A program made the position numbers and the translations under genes. The notes beneath the pieces were generated by a model, which worked only from the letters and a program-made list of their open reading frames with translations, searched no databases and was not told where the DNA came from. This document shows, in pieces, positions 9,653 through 18,579 of a stretch of DNA of 64,000 nucleotides. The stretch comes from Zunongwangia atlantica 22II14-10F7 (GTDB taxonomy: Bacteria > Bacteroidota > Bacteroidia > Flavobacteriales > Flavobacteriaceae): the NCBI RefSeq assembly GCF_002094855.1, contig NZ_ARYN01000015.1:1-64000 (forward strand). The letters are read 5' to 3'. How positions within the stretch are numbered: position 1 is the first letter of the stretch; the number at the start of each line of letters is the position of its first letter.

Positions 9653-10885
9653 TTATACCGCAGAGTTTTGCAATTTCAATTTTCTTCGATGGTTCTTCAG
9701 AATTAAAAAAGTAGCGTAAAAAATCACCAAAACTAGCGGAATACCAACACCTAAATATCGCAAAGACATATCAAAAGTGTTTGTAATTTCTCCGGAAGAA
9801 GAGATCGCAAAACTTACGATGGAAGTGATAATATAAAGGAGTCCGCCAATTAATCCTCCGGCAATCCCGGCATTACTGGGGAAATAGATCATATTCTGAG
9901 TAAAATAGTTGGTAAAAATAAAACCAGAAATAATATGCATTAAAAAGGCAAATCCTATTAAAAGATATAATTGGTCTAATTGAACAGCAGCGATTACAAA
10001 TAGAATTAACAAAACGATTTGTACAAAAGCCGATATTCGTAATTTTTGAGGGAAATTTTTTTTCGAAAAAGTTTTACTTAAAATTCCGCCAATCATCCAG
10101 GAAATTCCCAGGATAAGTGTACAATATCCTGTGGTCACGGCATTAAAACCAAAGTGATGTTCTACCACAAATGGGCCGGCGATATTAAATACCATTACGG
10201 TAGAGTAGGCAAGTCCTAAGATTAAAATTCCAAAAACAAAGGCTTTATTTTTCAACATGATGGCGTAAAGCATGGAAGTTTTCTTCAGGTTGAATTTCTT
10301 CACATTTCTTATTGTTTCGCCACTTAACAATAATTCAGCAAAAAATAGAATTCCGGCATAAATAGCGAGGAAGTAAAAATTAGCCTGCCAATTAAATAAA
10401 CTTTCCAGATATCCGCCAAGAAAAGGTGCGATTATTGGTCCGCAAGACCACACAATGGTGAAAAAGCTTAAAAAATGCTTTCGTTTTTCTTCATCATAAA
10501 CATCTACAAAATAAGCACGTTTTGCCACCACGATAAAGGAAGTCCCCAATCCCTGTACAATTCGCCAAAAACAGATTAGCCAAACCTGCTCTGTCCAGGT
10601 AATAGCAAGACTACTTATAACTAAAGCCACTAAAGAAAATAAAACGGGTTTGTAACGCCCAAGACTATCTAAAATGCTCCCAACAAATAGCTGTGCAAAA
10701 CCATAACTTAAAAAGAAACAAGTTAAGGTAAGCTGAATACTTTTTTCTGAAACCGAAAGATTTTGGGCCATAGAAGGGAAGGAAGGCAAATAAATATCGG
10801 TCATAAATCCTGAAAGTGGAATCGTAAAGAAAGTGACGATGGTAGCAATTTGTTTCCGTTTTTCAGAGGCTTCTCTTAAATGCAT
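9653..10885 (-). CDS. MFS multidrug transporter, Bcr/CflA type
   Basis: A 12-helix inner-membrane proton/drug antiporter of the major facilitator superfamily (410 aa, usual length). Signs: the T-D-I-Y-L-P-S-F-P-S-M-A segment in helix 1 (about residues 29-40), typical of the Bcr/CflA group; MFS motif A in the loop after helix 2 (G-S-I-L-D-S-L-G-R-Y-K-P, about 67-78); and W-R-I-V-Q-G-L-G in helix 4. The start at M-H-L-R-E-A-S-E-K-R-K gives a short cytoplasmic N-terminus before helix 1. It is a single gene divergent from the SusC operon. The substrate is unknown. Confidence 0.92.
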   Translation of the reverse strand: MHLREASEKRKQIATIVTFFTIPLSGFMTDIYLPSFPSMAQNLSVSEKSIQLTLTCFFLSYGFAQLFVGSILDSLGRYKPVLFSLVALVISSLAITWTEQVWLICFWRIVQGLGTSFIVVAKRAYFVDVYDEEKRKHFLSFFTIVWSCGPIIAPFLGGYLESLFNWQANFYFLAIYAGILFFAELLLSGETIRNVKKFNLKKTSMLYAIMLKNKAFVFGILILGLAYSTVMVFNIAGPFVVEHHFGFNAVTTGYCTLILGISWMIGGILSKTFSKKNFPQKLRISAFVQIVLLILFVIAAVQLDQLYLLIGFAFLMHIISGFIFTNYFTQNMIYFPSNAGIAGGLIGGLLYIITSIVSFAISSSGEITNTFDMSLRYLGVGIPLVLVIFYATFLILKNHRRKLKLQNSAV

Positions 10886-11335
10886 TGTTTGTGGGGATTA
10901 AGAATGCGGCAAATATCAGATTAATTTTCGGGAGGTAAGTCGGAATATTTTAGTGTGACTTTCAGTATTTGAAAAAAGTTATTTATAAGTGAGTTGTAAA
11001 TAGAAACTTTTCATTTTTTTTAATTATCACATTTATAATGGATTAGGTGTGATTCTGTCTATTTTGATGACGAAATTGTTGTAAAACGAGTCTTTAAAAA
11101 GGAGTTTTCATATCAATAATATAAAAAGAAGTATTCAATTTATTATCTAAAGGCTTATGAATCTAAATAATTAAAAAATTTAGGATATAAATATTTAATT
11201 ATATGTAATATTAATATTTCATTATGTTAAAATTAACTTTTTGTTTGATAACACGGAATTATTGTATTTATTTAGCTAAATCGATTAACTAAAATAATTT
11301 AGTTGAATTTATGTTAATTTAAAAACTAACTAAGC
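10886..11335. promoter_or_regulatory. 450-bp divergent intergenic region upstream of the SusC operon
   Basis: Very AT-rich. It must hold the promoters of the MFS gene and of the SusC operon. A possible -33 TTTG occurs at 11240-11243 and 11244-11247, with a degenerate -7-like TATTTATT at 11265, 70 bp before the SusC start. The match is weak. No regulator gene (ECF/anti-sigma, hybrid two-component, LacI type) sits beside the operon, so control must come from elsewhere. Confidence 0.3.
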
Positions 11336-14300
11336 ATGGAAAAACAATTACTCTTACAAAAAGGGTGGAAGGCAAGTTTTAACAAAATTGTTGGTTTTGG
11401 GAAATCCAGTTTTGGGCAAATTCCAAAATCTAAGTTGTTGCTTGTTTTTTTAATGATTTTAAGTGTCCAAGATTTTTATGGGCAGGAATCTGTTACCATT
11501 ACCGGTACGGTAACAGATAATAATTCACTGCCTTTACCTGCGGTTTCTGTTATGGAAAAGGGAACCCAAAATGGAACACAAACAGATTTTGATGGTAAGT
11601 ATACCATTACAGTAAATTCAGGAGCAACCTTAATATTTACTTATGTAGGTATGAATCCTTTAGAAATGAGTGTCGACGGTAAAACTGTTATCGATGTGGC
11701 TATGGAAAATGATCCACAGGCACTAGATGAAGTTGTACTTGTAGGTTATGGTAAACAAAAGAAGATTAGTGTAGTAGGTGCACAATCTACTATCGAGCCA
11801 GCCGAACTACAACAACCTGTTGCTAATATTTCTAGTATGCTGGCGGGTAGAGTTGCTGGTCTAACCGGAGTGCAACGATCAGGTTTACCTGGTTATGATG
11901 GGGCCGATATCTGGATTAGAGGTATAAGTAATATAAGTGGAGGAAACTCACCTTTAATATTAGTAGATGGGGTACAACGTTCTCTAGATAATTTGGATCC
12001 TAGGGATATTAAATCTTTTACTGTTTTGAAAGATGCTTCGGCAACAGCAGTTTATGGAATTAGAGGTGCTAATGGTGTTATTTTGATTGAAACCAAAAGA
12101 GGACAGATTGGAAAACCTGAAATTTCGGTAGATTATAATGAGGGTATAACACAGTTTACACAAATGCCAGATTTAGCAGACGGTGTTCTTTATATGAATT
12201 TAGCTAATGAAGCTTTAACTACCAGAGGACAGGTTGCAAGATATTCTCAGGAAACTATAGAGAGAACTGCTAATAATTACGATCCTTTATTATATCCAAA
12301 TGTAGATTGGTTTGATGAGGTTTTTGATGACTTTGGTAGAAATAGAAGAGTTTCTGCCAATGTTAGTGGAGGAGCAGAACAGGCTAGATATTATGTTTCC
12401 TTAGGATACTACGATGAAACAGGCTTATTTGTAACCGATGGTCTAGAAAATTATGATTCAGATACGAAATTTAAAAGATACAATTTCACATCAAACCTTA
12501 CTGTAGATATCACACCTATTACAGAAATGCATTTAGGGATACAAGGTTATGTCTCTGAAGGTAATTATCCATCTGAAGGAGTTGGAAATATATTTTCTCA
12601 GGCAATGTTAGTTCCTCCAGTAGAATATCCTGTATTATATCCAGGAGGATTTATACCGGGTATTAGCTCGAATGGAGATTTACGTAACCCATACGCAGAT
12701 GTAGCGATGAGAGGTTACAGAAATGAAAACAAGAATCAATTATATTCAAACTTAAGATTAACTCAAAAGTTAGATTTTCTAACTGATGGTTTGTCGCTTA
12801 CTGGTATGTTTTCGTTCGATACTTACAATCAGCACAATATTACCAGAAGTAAAAGGGAAAGTACTTATTTCGTTAATCAGGATTACCCATATACCGAGGA
12901 TGGAGAAATTATCATTAATGAAACATATACAGGATCTAATTATTTAAATTACGGTAGAGCAAATTCTGGTAATAGAAGATTTTACCTGGAAACCAGTTTA
13001 AATTATGATAGATCATTTGGAGATCATCAGGTAAGCGGACTGTTATTATTTAATAGAACCGACTATGTAGATGCTGCTGCTAATGATTTTACAGCTTCTA
13101 TTCCATATAGAAATCAGGGACTTGCAGGAAGAGCTACATATTCTTATGATAATAGATACTTCGCCGAAGTAAATGCAGGTTATAACGGATCTGAAAACTT
13201 TAGTCCAGATGATCGATATGGTTTCTTCCCTTCATGGGCATTAGGATGGGTTGTTTCTAACGAAGATTTTTTCGAGCCATTGACTAAAACGATTAACTAT
13301 TTGAAATTTAGATATTCTGATGGTTTAGTAGGTTCAGCTTCAGGAGCAGGCCGTTTTGCATATCTAAGTAGAGTTGAAGATGGTCAATCTGGATATAATT
13401 TTGGTGAGAACGTTTACGGTATCGGAGGGATTGCTGAAAATTACCAAGGTGTAGATGTGACATGGGCTGAATCCAGAAAGCAAGATTTAGGTATAGAACT
13501 TAATGCTTTCAATAATAGCTTTAGATTAATCTTCGATTTATTTAAAGAGCGTACGGAAGGATCTTTTCTTCAAAGATCAGATGTACCTAACTATATAGGT
13601 TTGGTTAGTGATCCTTATGGGAATTTAGGAATTACCGAAAATAAAGGTTTTGACGGTACTTTAGAGTACAATAAAACTATAAATGATTTTAGTATTAATC
13701 TTCGCGGGGTGTTTTCATATAACGAAAATGAGATTATCGAAAACGGAGTTCCAGAACAGCCTTATGAATGGTTAGATAGAAGAGGTGCAGGTTTACTTGC
13801 TAGATGGGGTTACGTAGCTGAAAGGCTGTACACTTTAGAAGATGATACAGATGGAGATGGTTTAATTACTCCGGCTGATGGTAATGGTATACCAGAACAG
13901 TTTGGGCAAATTATGCCTGGAGATATTAAATATACAGATCTAAATGGAGATGGTCGTATAGATGCTTACGATCAAAAACAAATAGGTAATGGTGATGTAC
14001 CTTATTTTACTTATGGACTTGGTATAAGCACACAATACAAGAACTTCGATTTGAGTGTATTCTTTCAAGGTCAACACGCTGCAGATATTTTACTTAGTGG
14101 TATAGGAATCCAGCCATTTATTGGTGACGGTGGTCGCGGAAACCTTTATACTATTGCTGAAGATAGATGGACGGTAGAAAATAATGATGCTTATGCTACA
14201 TACCCACGTTTATCTTATGGTTCTTCAGGTATCGGACAAACAAATAATACTCAGGCTAGTACCTGGTGGTTAAGGGATGTTAACTTCTTAAGATTAAAGA

Positions 14301-14497
14301 CGGCTGAAATAGGCTATACTCTGCCACAAAATGTATCAGAAAGATTGGATCTTGATAATGTGAGGTTTTATATGAGAGCCACAAACTTATTTACAATAAG
14401 TGATTTTGATCTTTGGGATCCAGAACTTCTAACAAGTAATGGAGGGCAGTATCCTAACATTTCTGTAGGTTCTGTAGGTGTTACTTTCAGATTTTAG
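11336..14497 (+). CDS. SusC/RagA family TonB-linked outer membrane transporter
   Basis: Outer-membrane importer that takes up oligomers delivered by its SusD partner, driven by TonB (1053 aa, usual length). Domains: an unusually long N-terminus (about 37 aa) before the hydrophobic signal segment; a carboxypeptidase-regulatory-like domain (about residues 52-130, V-T-I-T-G-T-V and S-V-M-E-K-G-T); the D-E-V-V-L-V-G-Y-G-K-Q box; a plug (about 140-260, with L-A-G-R-V-A-G-L and V-L-K-D-A-S-A-T-A-V-Y-G); then the beta-barrel to the final F-R-F. Two EF-hand-like loops occur late in the barrel (D-T-D-G-D-G-L-I-T and D-L-N-G-D-G-R-I-D), as in many SusC proteins. No STN domain is seen, so it is not an ECF-type signal transducer. 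It is first in a five-gene operon with SusD and peptidases. Confidence 0.95.
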   Translation: MEKQLLLQKGWKASFNKIVGFGKSSFGQIPKSKLLLVFLMILSVQDFYGQESVTITGTVTDNNSLPLPAVSVMEKGTQNGTQTDFDGKYTITVNSGATLIFTYVGMNPLEMSVDGKTVIDVAMENDPQALDEVVLVGYGKQKKISVVGAQSTIEPAELQQPVANISSMLAGRVAGLTGVQRSGLPGYDGADIWIRGISNISGGNSPLILVDGVQRSLDNLDPRDIKSFTVLKDASATAVYGIRGANGVILIETKRGQIGKPEISVDYNEGITQFTQMPDLADGVLYMNLANEALTTRGQVARYSQETIERTANNYDPLLYPNVDWFDEVFDDFGRNRRVSANVSGGAEQARYYVSLGYYDETGLFVTDGLENYDSDTKFKRYNFTSNLTVDITPITEMHLGIQGYVSEGNYPSEGVGNIFSQAMLVPPVEYPVLYPGGFIPGISSNGDLRNPYADVAMRGYRNENKNQLYSNLRLTQKLDFLTDGLSLTGMFSFDTYNQHNITRSKRESTYFVNQDYPYTEDGEIIINETYTGSNYLNYGRANSGNRRFYLETSLNYDRSFGDHQVSGLLLFNRTDYVDAAANDFTASIPYRNQGLAGRATYSYDNRYFAEVNAGYNGSENFSPDDRYGFFPSWALGWVVSNEDFFEPLTKTINYLKFRYSDGLVGSASGAGRFAYLSRVEDGQSGYNFGENVYGIGGIAENYQGVDVTWAESRKQDLGIELNAFNNSFRLIFDLFKERTEGSFLQRSDVPNYIGLVSDPYGNLGITENKGFDGTLEYNKTINDFSINLRGVFSYNENEIIENGVPEQPYEWLDRRGAGLLARWGYVAERLYTLEDDTDGDGLITPADGNGIPEQFGQIMPGDIKYTDLNGDGRIDAYDQKQIGNGDVPYFTYGLGISTQYKNFDLSVFFQGQHAADILLSGIGIQPFIGDGGRGNLYTIAEDRWTVENNDAYATYPRLSYGSSGIGQTNNTQASTWWLRDVNFLRLKTAEIGYTLPQNVSERLDLDNVRFYMRATNLFTISDFDLWDPELLTSNGGQYPNISVGSVGVTFRF

Positions 14498-14554
14498 AAT
14501 TAGGGAGATGAAAAATAACACATTGATGATTAGTCAAAATGATTTGAAAAAAAT

Positions 14555-16351
14555 ATGATAATGAAAAAAATATTAATCTTAATCGTAAGTATACTTTTAG
14601 TATCCTGTAATGATGATTATCTAGATCAGGTTCCTGATGATCGTCTTACATTTGATGAGACCTTTTCCAGAAGAAATACGGTAAGGCAATATCTTGCAAA
14701 TATTTACTCTCGTATTCCAGATGAACATTCACAACGTTATGTAGGTGCGGGAGCAGGCCCATGGACGGCAGCTTCAGATGAAGCCGATTATACATGGTCT
14801 GGAAACTGGGCAAATAGCCTGAATATTGGAGATTGGAATCCTACTTCTCAAAATGTGAGCAATATTTGGTCAAGTTTTTATCGAGGAATTAGAGCTGCAT
14901 CTACTTTTATTCAAAATGTAGAAAGCTGCCAGGATTGTACAGATAGTGATATTTTACAGTATAGAGCAGAAGCAAGAGCTTTAAGAGCTTTTTTCTATTA
15001 TAATCTTATTCGTAGCTGGGGACCAGTAATTCTTCTTGGGGAAGATCCAATTCCGGCAGATGCAGATCTAAGTGAATTAAATAGAAATACTATGCAAGAA
15101 TGTGTAGAGTATATTGTTTCTGAACTTGATATAGCTGCTAATAATCTTTCTGATTTTCCTTACGATGGGCAAAATGCAGGGAAAATGAGTAGACCATATT
15201 CTCTAGCTTTAAAAGAGAAAGTTTTATTGCTGAATGCGAGTCCTTTATTTAATGGTAATACAGCATACTCAGATATGGTTGATGCTGAAGGTACACCATT
15301 AGTGAGCCAGAGTGCAGATGCTTCGAAATGGCAAAGGGCAGCAGATGCTGCAAAAGACTTTATAGATGAGTTTGTTCCCGGTACCTTTAGTTTATATCGT
15401 GAGAATGATGCAAATGGAACGTATAGTCCTTATTTGTCTACCAGAAATGTAATGATTACAGACTGGAATGAAGAAATAATTTTCGCAAGACCTAGAGGTT
15501 CTAGTTACTTCTTCTACGATGTAACTCCTTTTCACGCCCAGTATCCACAAGAGGTAAAAGGAGGTGGAGCTTTAAGTGCTACTCAGGAAATGGTAGACGC
15601 ATATTTTATGGCCAACGGCCTTTCAATAGACGATCCTAATTCAGGCTATCAAGAAGATGGGTTTTCAGATTTTCAATCTCCTTACGATATTCAGCAAAGA
15701 ACAACTTATAATCAGTGGGTAAATAGAGAGCCTAGGTTTTATGTAGGGATTACCTATAATAATAGCTTATGGTTAAACCGAAATTTTGGAAATGTAGTAA
15801 CAGAAACTTGGTATAATGGAAATTCAGGTAGAGCCGTAGGAGGAAACGATTATAGTAGTACGGGGTATGTAGTAAGAAAAAATGCAACTACAGATATATG
15901 GTGGAATACAGCTTATGCAGTTCCTATGCTAAGATTGGCTGAAATTTATCTGGATTATGCAGAAGCTTTAAATGAAGCAGATCCAGGAAACCCTGATATT
16001 CTTACTTATTTAAATGAGATAAGAAATAGAGCTGGTATACCAGAGTATGGGCCGGGAGGTATTGATGTTCCAGGAACACAAGCTGAAATGAGAGAAGCTA
16101 TTCATAAAGAAAGAAGAGTAGAACTTGCTTTTGAGAATGTTAGATATTTTGATGTTAGACGATGGAAAGAAGCAGAAGATTCTTTTAACGGAGCTACACA
16201 TGGTTTAGATATAAATTCCCCTCAGTTAGATAATTTCTATACAGAAGTAATTTTTGAAAATCGTGTATTCACAGAAAGACATTATTTGTGGCCAATACCA
16301 CAAGATGAAATCAATGCAAATCCGGCATTAATCCAAAATACCGGATGGTAA
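14555..16351 (+). CDS. SusD/RagB family nutrient-binding outer membrane lipoprotein
   Basis: Surface lipoprotein that caps the SusC channel and binds the substrate (598 aa). It has a signal peptide with lipobox L-V-S-C (Cys18) followed by N-D-D-Y-L-D, the classic SusD start. TPR-like SusD repeats follow, with A-E-A-R-A-L-R-A-F-F-Y-Y-N-L (about residues 129-142) and L-R-L-A-E-I-Y-L-D-Y-A-E-A-L-N-E (about 451-466), and the C-terminal end has L-W-P-I-P-Q-D-E-I. A second ATG at 14561 gives the more typical start M-K-K-I-L and may be the true one. The gene follows SusC by 57 bp. The substrate class cannot be read from the sequence, but downstream peptidases suggest peptides or glycoprotein. Confidence 0.95.
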   Translation: MIMKKILILIVSILLVSCNDDYLDQVPDDRLTFDETFSRRNTVRQYLANIYSRIPDEHSQRYVGAGAGPWTAASDEADYTWSGNWANSLNIGDWNPTSQNVSNIWSSFYRGIRAASTFIQNVESCQDCTDSDILQYRAEARALRAFFYYNLIRSWGPVILLGEDPIPADADLSELNRNTMQECVEYIVSELDIAANNLSDFPYDGQNAGKMSRPYSLALKEKVLLLNASPLFNGNTAYSDMVDAEGTPLVSQSADASKWQRAADAAKDFIDEFVPGTFSLYRENDANGTYSPYLSTRNVMITDWNEEIIFARPRGSSYFFYDVTPFHAQYPQEVKGGGALSATQEMVDAYFMANGLSIDDPNSGYQEDGFSDFQSPYDIQQRTTYNQWVNREPRFYVGITYNNSLWLNRNFGNVVTETWYNGNSGRAVGGNDYSSTGYVVRKNATTDIWWNTAYAVPMLRLAEIYLDYAEALNEADPGNPDILTYLNEIRNRAGIPEYGPGGIDVPGTQAEMREAIHKERRVELAFENVRYFDVRRWKEAEDSFNGATHGLDINSPQLDNFYTEVIFENRVFTERHYLWPIPQDEINANPALIQNTGW

Positions 16352-16388
16352 ATTTTGAGTTTGAATTGAGTTAGTTTGTTCACACAGG

Positions 16389-16419
16389 CTCTTTCCCACG
16401 TGGTGCAGCGTGGGAAGAG
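16389..16419 (+). promoter_or_regulatory. Intercistronic hairpin after SusD
   Basis: Eleven-pair stem with one bulged T (left arm 16389-16400, loop 16401-16408, right arm 16409-16419), GC-rich near the loop and with no T tract after it. It lies between susD and the peptidase genes. It could stabilise the susCD mRNA 3' end or lower downstream expression. Confidence 0.6.
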
Positions 16420-16458
16420 TCTTAACTTTCAAATAAACTACTCGTAAAACATGTAAAG

Positions 16459-17124
16459 ATGAAAATATTAAGATTAGTCATACTACTTTTAGTGGTAAGC
16501 CTTCAGGTAAATGCTCAGGAAGTTGAAGAATATTCAAAAGGAAAGCTGAGCATAACTTTTAAAAATTTTGATGCTACTTTAAAGGAGGGAACTGAAGATA
16601 AATTTGTTTCAACTGTCTTTAAGGTTTACCCTAAACTTTTAAAAGATTTTAATCCAGATGCCCAAAAGCATATCACCATTAATATAGATACCTCTTACAC
16701 TGGTGTTGCCTATGCTTTTAATGGAGAAATCACTGTAAGTAGCAGGTGGTTAAAACAAAAACCTACAGATATAGATCTAATAACTCACGAGGTTATGCAT
16801 CTTATTCAATCTTACCCACATGGTGGTGGGCCTGTTTGGCTTTCAGAAGGTGTAGCAGATTATGTTCGATTTAAATATGGTGTGGATAACACAGGAGCTG
16901 GATGGTCTTTAACAGATTTTAATGAAAATCAAAGTTATACCAATAGTTACCGTATAACTGCGAGATTTTTAGTTTGGTTAAGTGAAAATTACGACGATGC
17001 TATAGTGTATAAACTGGATCAACAAATGAGATCTAAAACCTACTCAGAGGGTTCTTGGGAAAAGCTTACAGGTAAAGGAATAGATTCTTTATGGGATCAA
17101 TATTCAAAAAATCCAGAGATTTAA
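16459..17124 (+). CDS. Basic secretory protein family putative metallopeptidase
   Basis: Secreted protein of the basic secretory protein (plant PR-17-like) peptidase family (221 aa). A signal peptide ends V-N-A-Q (about residue 20). The zinc motif H-E-V-M-H is at 110-114, followed by W-L-S-E-G-V-A-D-Y (about 127-135), whose Glu130 can be the third zinc ligand in a gluzincin-like site. These motifs are intact, so an active enzyme is likely. It is third in the SusC operon, 107 bp after SusD with a hairpin between them, and 1 bp before the next metallopeptidase gene. This links it to extracellular processing of the imported substrate. The family assignment rests on the motifs seen; the cleavage target is unknown. 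Confidence 0.85.
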   Translation: MKILRLVILLLVVSLQVNAQEVEEYSKGKLSITFKNFDATLKEGTEDKFVSTVFKVYPKLLKDFNPDAQKHITINIDTSYTGVAYAFNGEITVSSRWLKQKPTDIDLITHEVMHLIQSYPHGGGPVWLSEGVADYVRFKYGVDNTGAGWSLTDFNENQSYTNSYRITARFLVWLSENYDDAIVYKLDQQMRSKTYSEGSWEKLTGKGIDSLWDQYSKNPEI

Positions 17125-17125
17125 T

Positions 17126-18562
17126 ATGATAAAATTTCCATTCTATAATCTTTTTTCTGGTTTAGCGCTGTTTTTCTTTATGAATTCATGTTCCTCAAGT
17201 GAAGATGAAGTAACTCTTGAAGATGATAGAGAGGAAGTTGAAGAGCCAACTGAAGAAGAGCCTGATGATGAATATGCGGCACCAGCCATGTGGCAGGAGC
17301 ACTGGTTTGATCATACAGAGTTAGTGCAACTGGTTTACGAAAATGAGGATCTTGCTTTGTATTATGATAGTGATGTAGACCGTTCAATTATCTGGCCTAA
17401 CACTACATTTTCAGATGTTTGGGAGTATGTGAAAACCGTTTATGGTTCTTATGGTGAAGATGAAAAATTATATGCCATATTGCATACCGATAAATACTCT
17501 GGTGGGCATCCATCAACATTTATGGATGAAAGTCACGATTTTAGAAATGTTGTAGACTGTGGCCCATACACATGGCAGGACGAAGATCCAGATTTGGGTT
17601 TAAGTATGATGATTCATGAAGTAGGACACATTGTTGAAGGCGCTACTAATGGTATTCAATACAATCCGGCATGGGATATTTGGGGAGACAGTAAGTGGGC
17701 AGAGATTTTTGTATACGATGTTTATAAAGGAATTGGTAAAGATGATTTTGCGCAGCATGCCTATGATGATTTTATGAATACTGTAGATGACTATCCTCGT
17801 CCGGGCACAATGTGGTTTAGAAATTGGTTTTATCCTATCTATTCAAATTATGGAGAAGCTGCGCTTTTGAATAATTTTTATGATTTGTTAGCAGATTATT
17901 TCCCAACGAACTCTGCCAAAAACAGGTTTTCTCGAAGAATGAATATGGGAGAGTTTATCCATTTTTGGAGTGGTGCTGCAAATCATGACCTTAAGGAGCA
18001 GGCTACGATTGCTTTTGGATGGAGTTCAATTTACGAAGAACAACTTACCAAAGCTCGTGAAGATTTTCCTGAATTAGATTATGAATATTCAGAAACTCCA
18101 GAGGTGGATCAGCCTGTTAATTTTGCTTTAGAAGGTAACTTAAGTGTAAGTGCTGAAAATGCAAATGGAGCAGAAGCACAGGAAGGTTCTTCTAAACTTA
18201 CAGATGGGTTACTAAGTACTAAATTTTTTCTAAGACCATATTCTAGCGATTTCGAGGCGATTTTATCTTTTGAAGACGAAATTACTATTAATGCCTATTC
18301 CATTTCATCTGCTAATGATTTTGCAGAAAGAGATCCCAAGAGCTGGGAATTATTAGGCTCTTTAGATGGAGAAAATTGGGAGAGCATTGATGTTCAAACA
18401 GAGGTAACCTTTGAAGAACGTTTTCAGAATAAAATTTTTGAGTTCGACCAGGATATCAATTATTCTTACTTCAAATTAAGGATTATGGAGAATGCAGGTA
18501 GTACAGATCTGCAGGTAGGTGAATGGAGCCTGCTATACATTAATGACCAAAATGATAATTAA
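17126..18562 (+). CDS. Lipoprotein zinc metallopeptidase with C-terminal discoidin-like domain
   Basis: 478 aa. The lipobox is M-N-S-C (Cys22) followed by a Ser/Asp/Glu-rich linker (about 23-50), as in surface-exposed lipoproteins of this phylum. The middle part (about 55-320) carries an intact H-E-V-G-H (164-168) with a candidate third ligand Glu193 (K-W-A-E-I-F). This spacing fits the HExxH...E pattern of the M60-like gluzincins, though I cannot assign the family firmly. The C-terminal part (about 330-478) is a F5/8 type C (discoidin) like fold with D-P-K-S-W-E-L-L-G-S-L-D-G-E-N-W, often a glycan-binding module. Start spacing of 1 bp after the preceding gene means translational coupling. 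It is paralogous to the next gene. Inference: a cell-surface protease acting on glycoprotein. Confidence 0.85.
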   Translation: MIKFPFYNLFSGLALFFFMNSCSSSEDEVTLEDDREEVEEPTEEEPDDEYAAPAMWQEHWFDHTELVQLVYENEDLALYYDSDVDRSIIWPNTTFSDVWEYVKTVYGSYGEDEKLYAILHTDKYSGGHPSTFMDESHDFRNVVDCGPYTWQDEDPDLGLSMMIHEVGHIVEGATNGIQYNPAWDIWGDSKWAEIFVYDVYKGIGKDDFAQHAYDDFMNTVDDYPRPGTMWFRNWFYPIYSNYGEAALLNNFYDLLADYFPTNSAKNRFSRRMNMGEFIHFWSGAANHDLKEQATIAFGWSSIYEEQLTKAREDFPELDYEYSETPEVDQPVNFALEGNLSVSAENANGAEAQEGSSKLTDGLLSTKFFLRPYSSDFEAILSFEDEITINAYSISSANDFAERDPKSWELLGSLDGENWESIDVQTEVTFEERFQNKIFEFDQDINYSYFKLRIMENAGSTDLQVGEWSLLYINDQNDN

Positions 18563-18579
18563 CTTTTAATAATAGAGTT

